64,000 nt of DNA, from contig JANCRA010000009.1 of the NCBI GenBank assembly GCA_024362935.1, forward strand, positions 11,736,001 to 11,800,000, given 5' to 3'. The notes beneath the pieces were generated by a model. It made no database searches. It saw only the letters and a program-made list of their open reading frames with translations, and was not told the DNA's origin. The position numbers were made by a program, and so were the translations under genes. Below are positions 24,403 through 36,452 of this stretch, piece by piece. Positions within the stretch are counted from its first letter, which is position 1. Each line of letters opens with the position of its first letter. This DNA is from Setophaga petechia. Lineage: Eukaryota; Chordata; Aves; Passeriformes; Parulidae.

Positions 24403-25262
24403 AATGACAGGGACTGGATTTCAGCTCTGGAGGGTGATAAATGGAAATAGTAACTTTCAGCTGAGGAATTACAATTCTTTACACTGTCCCTATCTGCATG
24501 AACAAAATGGGAAGTATTTTAAAAATTCAGAAGACTTACATATACAATATTTTTCCCTTAGTTTGATATTTACAAAGCTTTAAGTAATGTCAGTTTAGTG
24601 ACTGCTTTCAAATAAATACTTTGTTATATACATATCTTAGGAAGAGAATCCAGAGCAGAATTACACTTCATGTTGACTAACTTCTGTGTACTTTTCTTGG
24701 ATGTTTTAAAGCTACTTCAAGGAAGTTTTCAAAATTTCCACTTAGAAACTAAATTACCTACAGAATAACATTTACTAAGAGTAAGGCAAAGGTCAAAAGT
24801 TTTGAAGGATAATGTTACAATTGTATGGTAGCTTTTGTTGATGACAATTATGCTCTAGTTGCTGTGCTTACACTGTGCAATTTTATTTTTCTTCCTATGT
24901 GAGTTCATTTTCATAAGAAAATAATAACGCAGATCAGTAAATACATCTCAACATCTATTTATGCAATAAGAAGTTTTTATAATCTCCACATTATAGTTTG
25001 GATCTTGTTCACAGTTTACTGAACTGCTGAAAATTAAATTTTAAGAAGTCATCTTAAGGGCTTGCCTATGCCTATATGTCCGAATGCCGTCTAATTAAGC
25101 AATTAAATCTGTATTTGGGTAACTGTGATTGAAAATCACTAAAGCCATCTTCATATGTCTGGAAACTGAACCTCTAAGACTTGGATATTGACCATCTTTT
25201 TCTATGCAAATTCAAATGAGAAAAATAAGATTTTGTTGAGTGTGGAATATGCAAACTTACTT
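24403..25262. other. Intergenic; nothing recognised
   Basis: AT-rich sequence with no supported feature. Confidence 0.6.
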
Positions 25263-25263
25263 C

Positions 25264-26178
25264 ACAAAATCAAAGAATGTCTGAGTTTGGAAGGAACTTC
25301 TGGAAATAATATAATCCAACACCTCTGCCCAAGCCAGGCCACTTAGAACTGATTTCCCATGATTATGTCCAAAAAACTTTTGAATATCTCCAAAGAGGGA
25401 GATTCTACAACCTCCTTAGACAACCTGTGCCAGTACTCCATCACTCCAATGGTGTTTTCTAACATTCAGAGAAATGTCCTGTGTTTATTTTTGCCCATTG
25501 CCCATCCTGTCACTGGGCAGCACCATATAGGGCCTGATTCCACTTTTTTTTTACTCCATCCTTTCAGGCAACTATATACAGTAGTAAAATTCCCTCTTGA
25601 GCCTTTTATTCTCTTGGCTGAACAGTGCTAGTTATCTCAGCCTTTCCTCTTTTCAGTTGGCTCAGTCCCTTAGTTATCCTTGTGTTCCTTTGCTGGAGTC
25701 TCCCCATTATGATCATATCTCTGCCATACTGAGGAGCCCAGAATGAGACACAGCACTCCAGGTGTGGTCTCACCAGTGCTGAGGAGCAGGAAAGGACCAC
25801 TTTCCTCAACCTGACAGCAACAATTCTTTCAATGCAGCCCAGGATACCATTCCCATTTGCCACAAGGACACATTGCTAGCTCATGTCCAGCTTGGTCTCT
25901 GCCTGGATCCCTGTGACCTTTAATGCTACTTTTCTGCCAGGTGGTCTCCAGCTTGTACTGGTGCCTATGATTGTTCCTCCTGGGATTCCTGTATGGCTTT
26001 GTACTTGTCACTGATGAGCAACATGGGGTCACTGTTAGCCCATCTCCCCAGCCTTTTGGTGTGGCTCTGGATGGCAGCACAAGCCTCCGATGCCTCAGCA
26101 ACTTCTCCCAACTCTGTGTAGTGCGTCTCGCTGAGGGTACACTGTGCCACGTCATCCAGGTCATGAATTGTCAAGGTT
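25264..26178 (-). mobile_element. CR1 LINE fragment (about 0.9 kb)
   Basis: The left end carries the reverse complement of the CR1 3' terminus (AAATCAAAGAATGTCTGAGTTTGGAAGG region). The sequence continues through CR1 3' UTR phrases (for example the CAGCACTCCAGGTGTGGTCT stretch near 25758) into coding sequence. The minus-strand frame at 25965-26174 begins with a DLDDVAQCTLSE block, equivalent to the family's NDLDDG segment by the RT active site. Frame changes near 25850 and 26000 show it is dead. The copy is 5'-truncated at about 26178. Confidence 0.92.
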
Positions 26179-28700
26179 TTCTAGATGTCTCAGGATGAGT
26201 TGATCTGTTCACTGAAGATGTCTATTTCTGTTCATTAGCTATGGATAGCATGTGGTTTTACTAACTCTGACTTAGGCATCTAAATTAGCTAGCTTGGTTG
26301 CTATGTCCTTTATTTACACTTTTCTGTGTTTTTTGAGTGTAGTTACATTTTTGCTTCTTCACTACTTCCTGAAAAATTTGACAAAAAATCAGGCAAAATT
26401 ATATCATCCTTTTTTTTTGTATATGCTGTCTGTATTCAGTGGCAAGAATACTGCTCATGCCAATTTAAGGCTTCCAGTAAAGGTCTTGCACCCTTCCAGA
26501 GTGTAGCAAAATCAAAGTTGTAGGTAACCAGAGAAATGCAGCTGAGAAACAGGCAAATGCAAATTTAAGTTTTTCTTCCAATTAATGCAAAAAAAAGCCC
26601 TAAAAAGCAAAATAAAACAAAAAAAACCAAAACACAAACCAGAAAACCTAGAGCGTGTGAATTTTTTAGTTTTTGCCGGTAATATAGGGAATTGACGGAA
26701 TAGTTAAAGGAGGACCTCAAATGACCTGATTTCGCTTCTCCATTTTATGCCTTGCCTACTGTTCTCACTAATACCTTTTGAGCCTGAAAACAGCCATGTG
26801 CCTCCACCACTACAAGTTTAAGATTCCATCAAGGATTCTTTCCACCTAATGTTAGACTTAACTGAATTATCTAGGCAAGAAGCCAAGTGTTTGCACATCT
26901 ATTTCTAATCCACACAGAATGAAATACCCACTGAAGTTCTGGGTCACCCTTTGCAAATACCTCTCTTTGTTGAATACAGAGGCATTTTAGTGCCTATACA
27001 CCACCATGCACTTAGGATTTCAGTTAAAAATCTATATAGGTGAGTTGAATAAGGTCTTACTTCTGAAATGAGGTAGACTGGATCATAGGACTGCAGGATG
27101 GAAAACCATGTTAGCACTTCCTGCATTAGTTTCCCAGGAGGAAAAAGAGAGAGGGTAATTTATATATATATATATATATTTTTTTTTTAATAAGATTAAT
27201 TAAAGTTTTTGTACATATAATATTTTTTTTTTACTATTGTGGATAGTTAAACACACTGTAACATACTTTTTAAACTCAATCTTTCTATGATTCCTCAGAA
27301 CGCAATGGAAATAAACATCAAGGTATAAATTATATGGAGGATGGACTTACTGAGAGGTTACAGGGAGAAAGCAGTGGTCCTAATTCTCCAAATGTTAATT
27401 TTAATTTTGTGTTAGTTAAACTAACTTGAAATGGATGACAGATGATCTTCTAGTCGTTATCCTTTCTACCATCTTCAGTATTTTGTCATACAGAGGGACA
27501 GGGTGCACCTAATTCACATCAAATTAATTGTTCAATGTTCACCCATGACAGATGGTGTGTGTTTTTTTCACCAATTGATCTTGGTTAGTCTGCTACTTGG
27601 TTTTACAATGAAATGGAGTGGGTCAGCTAGAATGCTTGGGAGAGGGTTACACACTCAGGAGGTAAGTGCTGAGGACTGCTGAGTGTTACAAGGAAAATCA
27701 GGAAAGCAAGAGTTACGGGAAGGAGATGCACCCCATAAGGTCAGCAAGAAAGAGTAATATGTTGCACTTCTTGCCTCACACAGCCAGTAACACGTAAAAT
27801 ATTAAAGGTGACTGTTTGAATCTAAAATAATTCCTTGATAGTTCCTGTGATTAATAGTTGTCTGCACGCTTTTTATTTACCTTGCCATGCCTATGAAACT
27901 CCACCTTTTTAATAAACGTGATTCTTGTAAGACTGAAAGGGTCAATCTAGCAAGAAAACAGTTTAAGAACATTTTCTTTTTTACTTTTATGAATCACAGT
28001 TGAGACATACTTGAAGATAAACTCAAGTGAGTAAAATTTATTCCCTTGTCATTTGGGAATTACAGTTTATGGTAATACATCAAAAAAAAGGTAAGCTTGC
28101 CCACTCTTTATTTGCACTATACTCCTGCCAAAGAGGATGTAGGTGCCTAGAATGACAGATCCTTTAGGGATAGTCTTTGCTTACTTGTTCCTGATGATCA
28201 AGAAAAACTTGTTACTGTGAGAACAGAATGCTAAAACTGAAGAACGATTGTAAAAAAAAAATCTTTCATTTTCTTACCATACTTTATTGGCATAGATCAC
28301 AAATTCTGTTAAACATTTAAGCCTGATGAACTGAAGTATGACATGCAGGGGGTTGCCTTTGTTGGTGACTCACCAGCAAGGAATATCCTTGAACAGCACA
28401 GCATTCCCTGAGGACTTCAGAAGGACAGACCTCCTTTATCGACCACTATACCCTGAAGGGCCAGAAATGCTGAGAAAGGATGGAAAAAATGTCCGTGATG
28501 TCCATTACGGGGTAGGGGTTGTGTGTACACGGCAAGGTGGCCTCTGGGAGAGTTCACAAGTGGTGTTTATCTGGCAAGAGGACTGTCTAAAGAGTCATCT
28601 CCATGCCAAGAATTGTGAGGGCTGAAGGAGTTTGACAGCAGAATCTTCTTGTTAAGGAGAGTGGCAGCAGAAGTATCAACACAATAACCAGGAGTAGCAG
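26179..28700. other. Intergenic with short TA and A-rich tracts
   Basis: No gene was recognised. There is an A-rich stretch at 26587-26640 and a (TA)n tract at 27161-27179 that runs into a T-run. At 28338-28625 a 95-codon plus-strand frame with locally higher GC precedes the LTR at 28.7 kb; I could not relate it to retroviral or host proteins. Confidence 0.5.
27161..27188 (+). repeat. (TA)n followed by T-run
   Basis: About nine TA units, then about ten T residues. Confidence 0.9.
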
Positions 28701-28703
28701 AAA

Positions 28704-29275
28704 AACAATTCAAAATGTAAAAAAAATAATAAAATTAACCTCCCAATATTTATTCTTCTGTGAGATTTCATCTGGGCTTAAAACAGCATTGATAATTCAA
28801 GGATGTTTTAGTTACTCCTGAGCAGGGTTTACACAACACCAAGGCATTTTCTCCTTCTCACCCCACTTGGCCTGTGAGAGAGCTGAGGGTGCAAGAGGAG
28901 GTAAGAGGGGACACAGATGGGACAGGTGACCCCAGCTGACCTAAGGGACAATCCAGGCCATGTGGTGTCATCTTTAACACCAAAAAGTGGGAGAAGAAGC
29001 AGGAAGGGGGATGTTTAAACTTATATTAATCTATCCAACTCACTGTTAAGTGTGATGGGGCCCTGCTCTCCTAGGCTGAACACCTGCCTGCCCATGGGAC
29101 ATGGTGACTGAATTCCCTGTTTTACTTAGTTTGTGGAGCTTCTGATTTTCCTATTTGCTTTAATCTCCACTGATGAGATTTCTCACTTTAACCCTTCTAG
29201 TTCTCTCCCCCGCCACACTGAAAGGAGTCACTAAATGTGTGGTCCTTAATGTCTGGCTGGGGCTAAATCATGAAA
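28704..29275 (+). mobile_element. Solo LTR, ERVL-type (older copy)
   Basis: This aligns by eye over most of its length with the LTR at 39965-40523. Shared landmarks, in order, are GATAAT..CAAGG/CAGAG, ACACAACACCAAGGC/GCACAGAGCCAAGGC, GGGACAGGTGACCCCAGCTG, GATGGGGCCCTGCTCTCCT, GGCTGAACACCTGCCTGCCC and the end GGCTGGGGCTAAATCATGA. The first 90 bases are poorly conserved, so the left edge is set by offset from the other copy. No gag, pol or env sequence is attached. The plus orientation is inferred from the U3-R-U5-like order and the terminal TGA(C)A. Confidence 0.8.
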
Positions 29276-29740
29276 AATGCTTAAGAAAGCATGAGGCTTT
29301 CAATTGCAGCAGAACTCCCAAGCCATACCAACTTTCGTGCTTTAATATATCCTGTTGCAAAATGTATACACAGGGAAGACAGTACAAGACAATGCTTGGA
29401 TCTGGATGCAAAAAGAGGTCAAGGTATTTAGAATTGTGTTTCAGTTTCATTTATTTAGGTTCAGCTCAATTCATATCCTTGATCTTCATGCACTGTTATT
29501 CTATAATTGATACAAATATGTTAAATTTTATTGATTAGTTCAACGAATTATAGAAAAAAGGAGGGCAAATAGTGCTACAGCTTCATTTTGTGTTTATTTG
29601 GTATTGAAATAGAAAGACTCAGAACTATTTTCATTTGGTACACTTAATGTGTTTGTGTTTTAAATGTTACCAGTGACACCAATTAGAGATACATCCTGTC
29701 ATATTAGGCACTGTGCAAACATTACTTCCTAGAATAAATG
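29276..29740. other. Intergenic; nothing recognised
   Basis: AT-rich sequence. The 121-codon plus-strand frame at 29173-29538 starts inside the LTR and has no recognisable domain. Confidence 0.55.
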
Positions 29741-29966
29741 GTTTTTATTTGCAAGACGACATTCTACTATTCTTTATAGTTGCAGTCTTGAACATAAAGA
29801 GCAGATCTTAGGCACATTGGGAGTTTTGTGTGACATTAGAACTGATTTGGCTTTCGAGACCTAGAAATGTAAAATAAACCTGGAATGATTTTTGCTTCAT
29901 TTGAAAAAAAAAAAAAAACCCAAAAACAAAACCAAAGAAACAAAAAAACCCAAAACAAACAAAAAG
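29741..29966 (+). mobile_element. Possible retroposed mRNA 3' end with poly(A)-like tail
   Basis: AATAAA at 29873-29878 is followed 25 bases later by 15 A residues (29904-29918) and then an A-rich tail of CCCAAAAACAAAACC type to about 29966. That spacing is what a reverse-transcribed mRNA 3' end shows. The body upstream does not resemble a gene I recognise, and the 5' limit and target-site duplication are not identified. A chance A-run is a real alternative. Confidence 0.3.
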
Positions 29967-30421
29967 CTTTCTGAAATGTGAAACACCCTTTTAACTATAA
30001 AACAATCTATTTACTATAAAACTGATCTATTTTTCTTTGGTAGATGAACAGGTACAGAGATCTCACCTACTCCCTTTAGATTTTCTTGCATGTAAAACTT
30101 GGTGTTTGACTTGTTTACTGGCTGTCAAGACAACACAGACAAATAATTTTGAATTAATACCTTCTGTTAGCTCTAATTCCTAAACATCCTGCAAATGTTG
30201 ACACCTCCCTCCATTTATATGACTCTTCATTTTCCCAGTGAAATTTTAGAGTACTGAAGGCAATATCCTTGCCTATTTTGATCCTTGCAGTTTGCGATGT
30301 ACAAGATTATTTTTGTTTATATCGCTCATGCTTTATATATAGAAACAGCCTGTGAAATTTCTTCCTAGAGGTTACTCACAGTTTCAGAGTCTGAAATCAG
30401 AGATTGACCTGTGTAGGAGTT

Positions 30422-30473
30422 TAGAATAGAATAGAATAGAATAGAATAGAATAGAATAGAATAGAATAGAATA
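30422..30473 (+). repeat. (TAGAA)n, CR1 tail microsatellite
   Basis: About ten tandem TAGAA units, equivalent to (ATTCT)n on the minus strand, directly joined to the CR1 3' end. This is a lengthened form of the terminal repeat that CR1 elements use for priming. Confidence 0.95.
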
Positions 30474-31070
30474 TTCCAGCTGGAAGGAACCTGCAATGAT
30501 CATCCAGTCCATCTGCCTGACTACTCCAGGACTGACCACAAGTTAAAGCATGTTGTTAAATGCATTTTCTAAATGTCTCCTCATCCCTCACAGGCTTGGA
30601 GCATCAAGCACTTCACTAGGAAGGCTGTTCCAGTGTGTCACTACACTTCAGTAAACTGATCGTTTCTAATTTCAAATCCAACCCTGCCCAAAACAGCCTT
30701 GAACTATTCCCATGCATTCTAGCAGTAAGTACCAGAAAGAAGAGCTCATAAACTCCCTCTCAGCTTCCTCTCCTCAAGAGGCTGTATAGAGCAACATGGT
30801 TCAGGTTCCTTTTTCAGAACTAGACAAGCCCAAAATACTTTTCTACTCCCCATAAGACATTCCTTCCAGCCCTTTCATCATCTTTGATGCCCTCCCCTGG
30901 ACTCATGTAAGGACCTTCACACCCTTTTTAATTTGTGGGGCCAAGAACTACACTCAGCGCTTAAGGTGAGGCTGCCTCACTGTTAAACACATCATGATTA
31001 TCACTTCTTTTGTCTTCCTGGTGATGCTGTGTTTGACACACCCCAGAAACCATTGTTTCCAGACTTTGAA
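30474..31070 (-). mobile_element. CR1 LINE 3' UTR fragment with (ATTCT)n tail
   Basis: The sequence from ATTCCAGCTGGAAGGAACCT onward is the reverse complement of the avian CR1 3' region. It includes the stretches around GGAAGGCTGTTCCAGTGTGT, ACATTCCTTCCAGCCCTTTC and GGTGATGCTGTGTTTGACAC. It stops near 31070, before the RT coding region. It is one of the better preserved CR1 copies in the window, which suggests a younger insertion than those at 12-16 kb. Confidence 0.92.
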
Positions 31071-34000
31071 TAACTACCAATTTGCTCTTATAGAAATGAA
31101 TATTGAGGCAAAAACATTCGTTACCAGAAAAAATATTATGAATATCTAGTGCCAGAAAAATGTTTGCGGTGTTCTTTCATTTCTTTGTGAACATTGTCAC
31201 TGAATTAGACAGTTCATTTTAGACTATTTTAGGTTAAATTTTATGTGTAACTTCTCTAGAAATCCCCATACAACTCTTGTGCTCCTTGAATAGCTAGTCA
31301 GAGGAGTTTAAGCAGAGGAAAATCTGGCCTCAGTCAGTACTTTCTGTACAAAGCAATACACTGGTGAATATAGCCATAGTACATTCCAGCCTCTTCTTAC
31401 CTCTGTTTTATAAACAGGTGTATTTAGAGCAGATTCATTATTTCCTAATTATACTTACTTCCCCCCTTTTCTTTCCTCATTAAAAACTGAGTAGTCAGCA
31501 TCTCGGCAATATCATCATTACTAATTTTCTTCCTCTTCATTTTTTTATTAGACTCTTTTGTTTTAGTTGGCTTTTTTTCCCCCTCTGCATACAAAAGTAA
31601 TCCTCTTATTTTTATATCCTTTGCCTAACAATATTTCTGTTAATAATTATTTGTTCAGCATTAATATCATGGTCAGGAAAAATAAGGTTTATTTTTTCTT
31701 GATTTTGTGCATACAGAAACCAAGAGTCTAGTTAAAAGAAAAAAGCAGATCCATTTTAGTCCAAACTTTCAGCAAAGCAAGTGTGCTTTAATCCTAAATA
31801 CTCTAGTAACTTCTTTTTCATGAGCCACTTTGGTTTTTAAGAGAAGTTCAGGAAACAAAGTGACTCTAGAAATACTGAAGATGAAAGACCCACTATGCAG
31901 AGGATTCTGGCAGTTTACTAAATGTTGTGTTGTGGCTATGAGGGAGGCAAAGCCCTGTGCCTTTGTTACAGCAACCAGAAAAACTGTCAGCAGATTTGCT
32001 CTGGCTCGCTCACAGCCCTGGTGGCAGGGTGCCCAAAGTACCCTAGGTGTGTTTTCCAGATCCAAATGAATTAAGTCTGCGTATGTCTGTCTGAAGTGAT
32101 TTTACACGCACAAAGAATGTCCCAAAGCTACGTTATATCCATGCTAGTTGTTGCAGATAAGTAATAAAATTGCTGTAATAAAATTTTGGTATTGTACAAT
32201 ATGCACAGTACTATAACCTTGAGAAGCCTCAGTCAAGATGAGGAACTCAGAATAGCAGGTACTCTTCAAAATACGAATCATCATCCAATTCCTATTCCTT
32301 ACAAATCATATGCATTCGGGTAAGCACAAAGCCCCAAATATTTCTCATATAAGGCTTCTACTAAATGTTTTAGATAAAACCATACTCAATGTGTCTCTTG
32401 ACCATTTTATTCATTTTAATTTGAGCCATTTTTGCATTTTTTGGCAATTTTTCCTGTCCTTCCTCCTGGCTTCCTCATGCATTTTGTTTAAATAGCTTTT
32501 CTGCTGATACCAAGGTTATTTCCTACCCTAGTTCTCTTTCTGTTCACATTGTTTTGGTATATTTCTTTGTTCTTCAGTGTCTCCTGCTGCTGTCTAGCCA
32601 TTTCCATGTACTAAGGTGCATGGAAATGGATTAATTCCATTTTCCTGCAAATTATGCTTTGCATATCTCTCTGTTTCTCTGAAATATTCTCCAAACTCCT
32701 CCCCCTGATGACAGTATGTAGTTTTGCAGGCCTCCTCCAAACCATTCCTGCTCTCAATAATGAAGTGTTTCTCTGTAGCACTATGCTGCTTCAAAGATCC
32801 CTTTTCCTGTGCTGGCCATCCCAGAAGATTGTGTCATTGCACTCAACCCTCTTATCAATGTAATGTTCCCTCATTGGTTTGTGCTTTCCCCATGTCTCCC
32901 AAGTGCCTTCTAAAGAGGAAATGGGTATGTGCTTTAAAGGTCATGCAAAGTTTAGTTTTGGTATTATCAATAGAAAGCCTGCTTTCCTGTGCAAAATATC
33001 CAATGAGCAGCCTTTTTCAGTTCTACTCTCATTCTTTTGGACACTGGCTCTTTACTGCTTCTCTTTATCACTGTATTCAGGACTGAAGCTAAATGTGTTT
33101 CATTTGGGCTCCTCCTTCTGGAGATATATAGCTCTTTTTGTTTTGCCCATACTCATTTCTTGCATCAACAGCTAATCTTAAAAGCCTTCTAGAGAAAAGG
33201 AGAAAGACTGCAACAGGCAAAAGCATTTTTCAAGCTTAGATTTATTTTCTAATCTTCTAAATCGCATGCATTTCACGTCTCTAGCAGCTCTGCTGGAATG
33301 TTAGACATTCATCAGGGCTGCTGACATTACTCAATAGCCCTTCCTTTCCTTTAGCATCCTCTTTTCATCCAGTCATGTGTTTTTTCCTGCTTTCTCTTTC
33401 ACTGATCTTACAATGAGCAACCATGGGGAAGTGACACACGGATGAACAGCAACGACAGACAAAGGCAGACAACACGAGTGCCTCCGGTAGCAGGGCTTTG
33501 CCTTTCAATTCTATAATATAGGTGAAGCAGCTCTTTAAAACAAATGCACTACCCAATATCATATACTCATAGGTACTCATGTGAACCCCCTACAGCAGCT
33601 GCAGGTGTCCTATTGCAATTCTTGCCACTCTGGTACTGCTCAAGCCTGCCTGATGCACTGAGGCCTTCCCTAAACTAGTCACAGTTCTTCTGTCTTATGC
33701 TACTGTCTACAGCAACTAAATTAGCTTCTCTCACCCTTCCTTCCCCTCTCAGTCTCCTGCATGAGCCAGGCTCATCTTTATATATTCCTCCCCTTTTTTT
33801 ACAATAAAAGTTGAAATTCTGACGGCCATAGCAGCATTTATTTTTCTGGAATGTGCAGATTTAGTGTTCCTAAATTTCCACTCTTTTCATTTGCCAGGCT
33901 AAGAGAACAGGTAATTAATAATCTTCATTTTTGAGGAAGTACAGAGATGAAACTGCAGAACTCAGCAATTCCACACAACCTCCATCTTTAGTCATATTTT

Positions 34001-34574
34001 CTAATTTTCTTTCCTTCCCCAGTGCCACCCATATTTCACCCCACAGATTCTGGTAATGCCACCTGTGAAAAGACATACTTCAAATACAGTAGTGTCCTCT
34101 GCCTCTATTACTGATGTGGAGGATGAGTCACTGTACAAACATTATAAGATTAGCATCCTGTCCTCTAACAGCCTACACTGTGAAAGTCAATATGGTGGCC
34201 ATTATCCAGATTGTGTGAGTGGTGCCAGGAAAAAAACAATCAGTCTCCTGCCAGAGCTCAGTGTTGCAGCTTTATTACACTGATCTTTTCTCCTGAAAGT
34301 CATAAATATGACTTGCTGCTTAAATATTTTTTTTCTAAAGAAAGTTCAGGATGAAAAATATGGCGGTGTTGTTCTGCACCTGTATTCTTAAGTTGGGGAT
34401 TTTTCTATTTAAACAAATATAAATAAATAATGAACGATCAGGAAATATTAATTCATAATTCAAATTCAAATGAACAACACTGAGAAACTGAGCACTGCAT
34501 GTTTATACACACTTTCCTGGTTTTTACCAAAGTGAATCTTCATTGACTCTTCTCATGTCAGCAAATCTGAAAGA

Positions 34575-34614
34575 TAAACACCTAAGAATAAACACCTAAG
34601 AATAAGCACCTCTT
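34575..34614 (+). repeat. 14-bp tandem repeat, about 2.8 copies
   Basis: The unit TAAACACCTAAGAA occurs twice without change, then as TAAGCACCTCTTAG. Confidence 0.9.
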
Positions 34615-36439
34615 AGATGTTTGCTGGTTTTTATTCTTTTACGGTTAGAATCCACTTTATTGTTTATGATAATAATGTACTTCCTAATAAATTGATGATA
34701 CATTTAGCTGCTAAAATCAGTCTGATCTTCAGAAGGCTTTGAATAATGAAATAATAGAAAACCTTTCTCTGCTAACTTTTTTATGTAGCAGTTTTAAAAT
34801 CAGGACATATAGAGGGAGGAAAGAAGATATTTTAAGGAATGACATAAAATTTTATATGATCATCCTTTTCAGAACACGAAGTCATTTTTTCACTACTTTT
34901 TCTTCCTGAGGGTATAGATATTTGATGTTCCCTCTTATCAAAATATATTCATAAAGCAAAACCTTTTCATTTTTTTATTTAGAAATGAGAAAAAACCCAT
35001 TCAAAATCCAACAGACCTAGATTCTTGTTTCTTATATTTCTGGGACTACACTTTTTTATACAAATAATTCTTATTGTTTAAGTGTGAAATTATTTGCAAG
35101 AGGTAATGCCTTTAGAAGCTGAAGTGTGTCATCAAGTTACGGAACTGGATTTTAAGACTTTGTCTAAACAGATTGTTTTCACATCTAGTATTTTATTTCA
35201 TAGAATATCAGTTTTTATGTACACAAATAATTTACACTTCCATTTGGTAAGCTGAACATCTTCAGTCTGCAAGTAAAGAGGATTTTCCTAGCTCTGAACA
35301 ATTTGAGTTATATTTCTTGTTTCCAGTGTAATTTTTCTATTTTTGTGTGTAAATGCAGGAACTATGTCCAATATTCTTCTTTGTTAATGTTATACAATCA
35401 AGGAAAATGTAATCTCTCAACTCTTCTCAAATATTCCTCTGCATTTACATCAACGAGGTTTGCTGGAATATCCTTAGCTGCTTGTCCACTGTGACTCTCC
35501 CCTTTCTGAGCTGTTGTTTTTTGGTATATAGACCTCATTACACAGCTTTGTCAAAAATGTTTTTCCTTAGAAGGGTGCTCTTTATTAAGTAACATGGAAT
35601 GACTTTTCATCACTACTTACCAATCTTAGTTGTAAACAATAATTTGAAAGTTATATCAATGACATTATATGATATATTCACATTCATTTCTAAATGAACA
35701 GAATTGCAACTTACATTTATTAATGTCTACACAGGCAGAAGTTCTGAGTTTGGGACCTCAGATTGACAGTTTAAGAAGTTAATGCTGTTGGCTTAAAACA
35801 TTTTTATATCCTGCATGCCTGTATTGTCCAACCCTGTGCAGGAACATGCTGCTCACTTCGTTGTGTCCATTGTATAAGTGAATTTATATGGTCTCAAGAT
35901 TACTCAACCCATTTTTTAAATTCATGACCATGACTAAAGCAAGTAGCAAGAACTTACTAAGCTGACCTTCCTGCCAAAGATTTTTTTTTTTTATTGTGGA
36001 ATCACCAATTTCTTTAACAAATGAATTATTGATATTTCATGCTTAAATAAACCCCAGAAACCTGTTATGCATATTTAAATTATTTTCCAGCAAATGTGGT
36101 ACCACCACATAAAAGGCATCCATGGATAGCTAATATCAACCCTTTTAGTATCAAAGAAGTCCTAGAGAAATCCTTAATGCTTAAAAAGCTCATTGTATGT
36201 TGTGAGACATAATTACAAATGAGATTGTGTAAATTGGACTGCCAATGTATTTTCAACCATGTGAATAAGGAACGGATTTTATCTTAAACATAATGTCTTT
36301 CTTGGGTGCTAGAAAATATTTTCTCTCCTCACTGAGAACAGGAAAAAATATATTTAAAGGGTTAATAAGTAAAAAAAGAAGGCTAAATAACAAAATTATG
36401 CATTGTTAACTATTTTATGTTCCAAATAACATGTTAATT

Positions 36440-36452
36440 GTTTCCTAGCAAC
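36440..36452 (+). promoter_or_regulatory. RFX X-box-like motif
   Basis: GTTTCCTAGCAAC matches the imperfect-palindrome form of the RFX consensus (GTnnCC then rGyAAC). It sits in a repeat-free stretch and is followed by ACAAAGATAAAGG (SOX/TCF-like). Motif only; occupancy is unknown. Confidence 0.35.

Noticed and set aside
27270..27300. CR1-tail-like phrase TTTCTATGATTCCTCAG.
   Set aside because: Too short, with no CR1 body upstream.
32594..33180. Cluster of 66-120-codon frames on both strands.
   Set aside because: They overlap in different phases, are hydrophobic or mixed without domains, and have no splice or promoter context.
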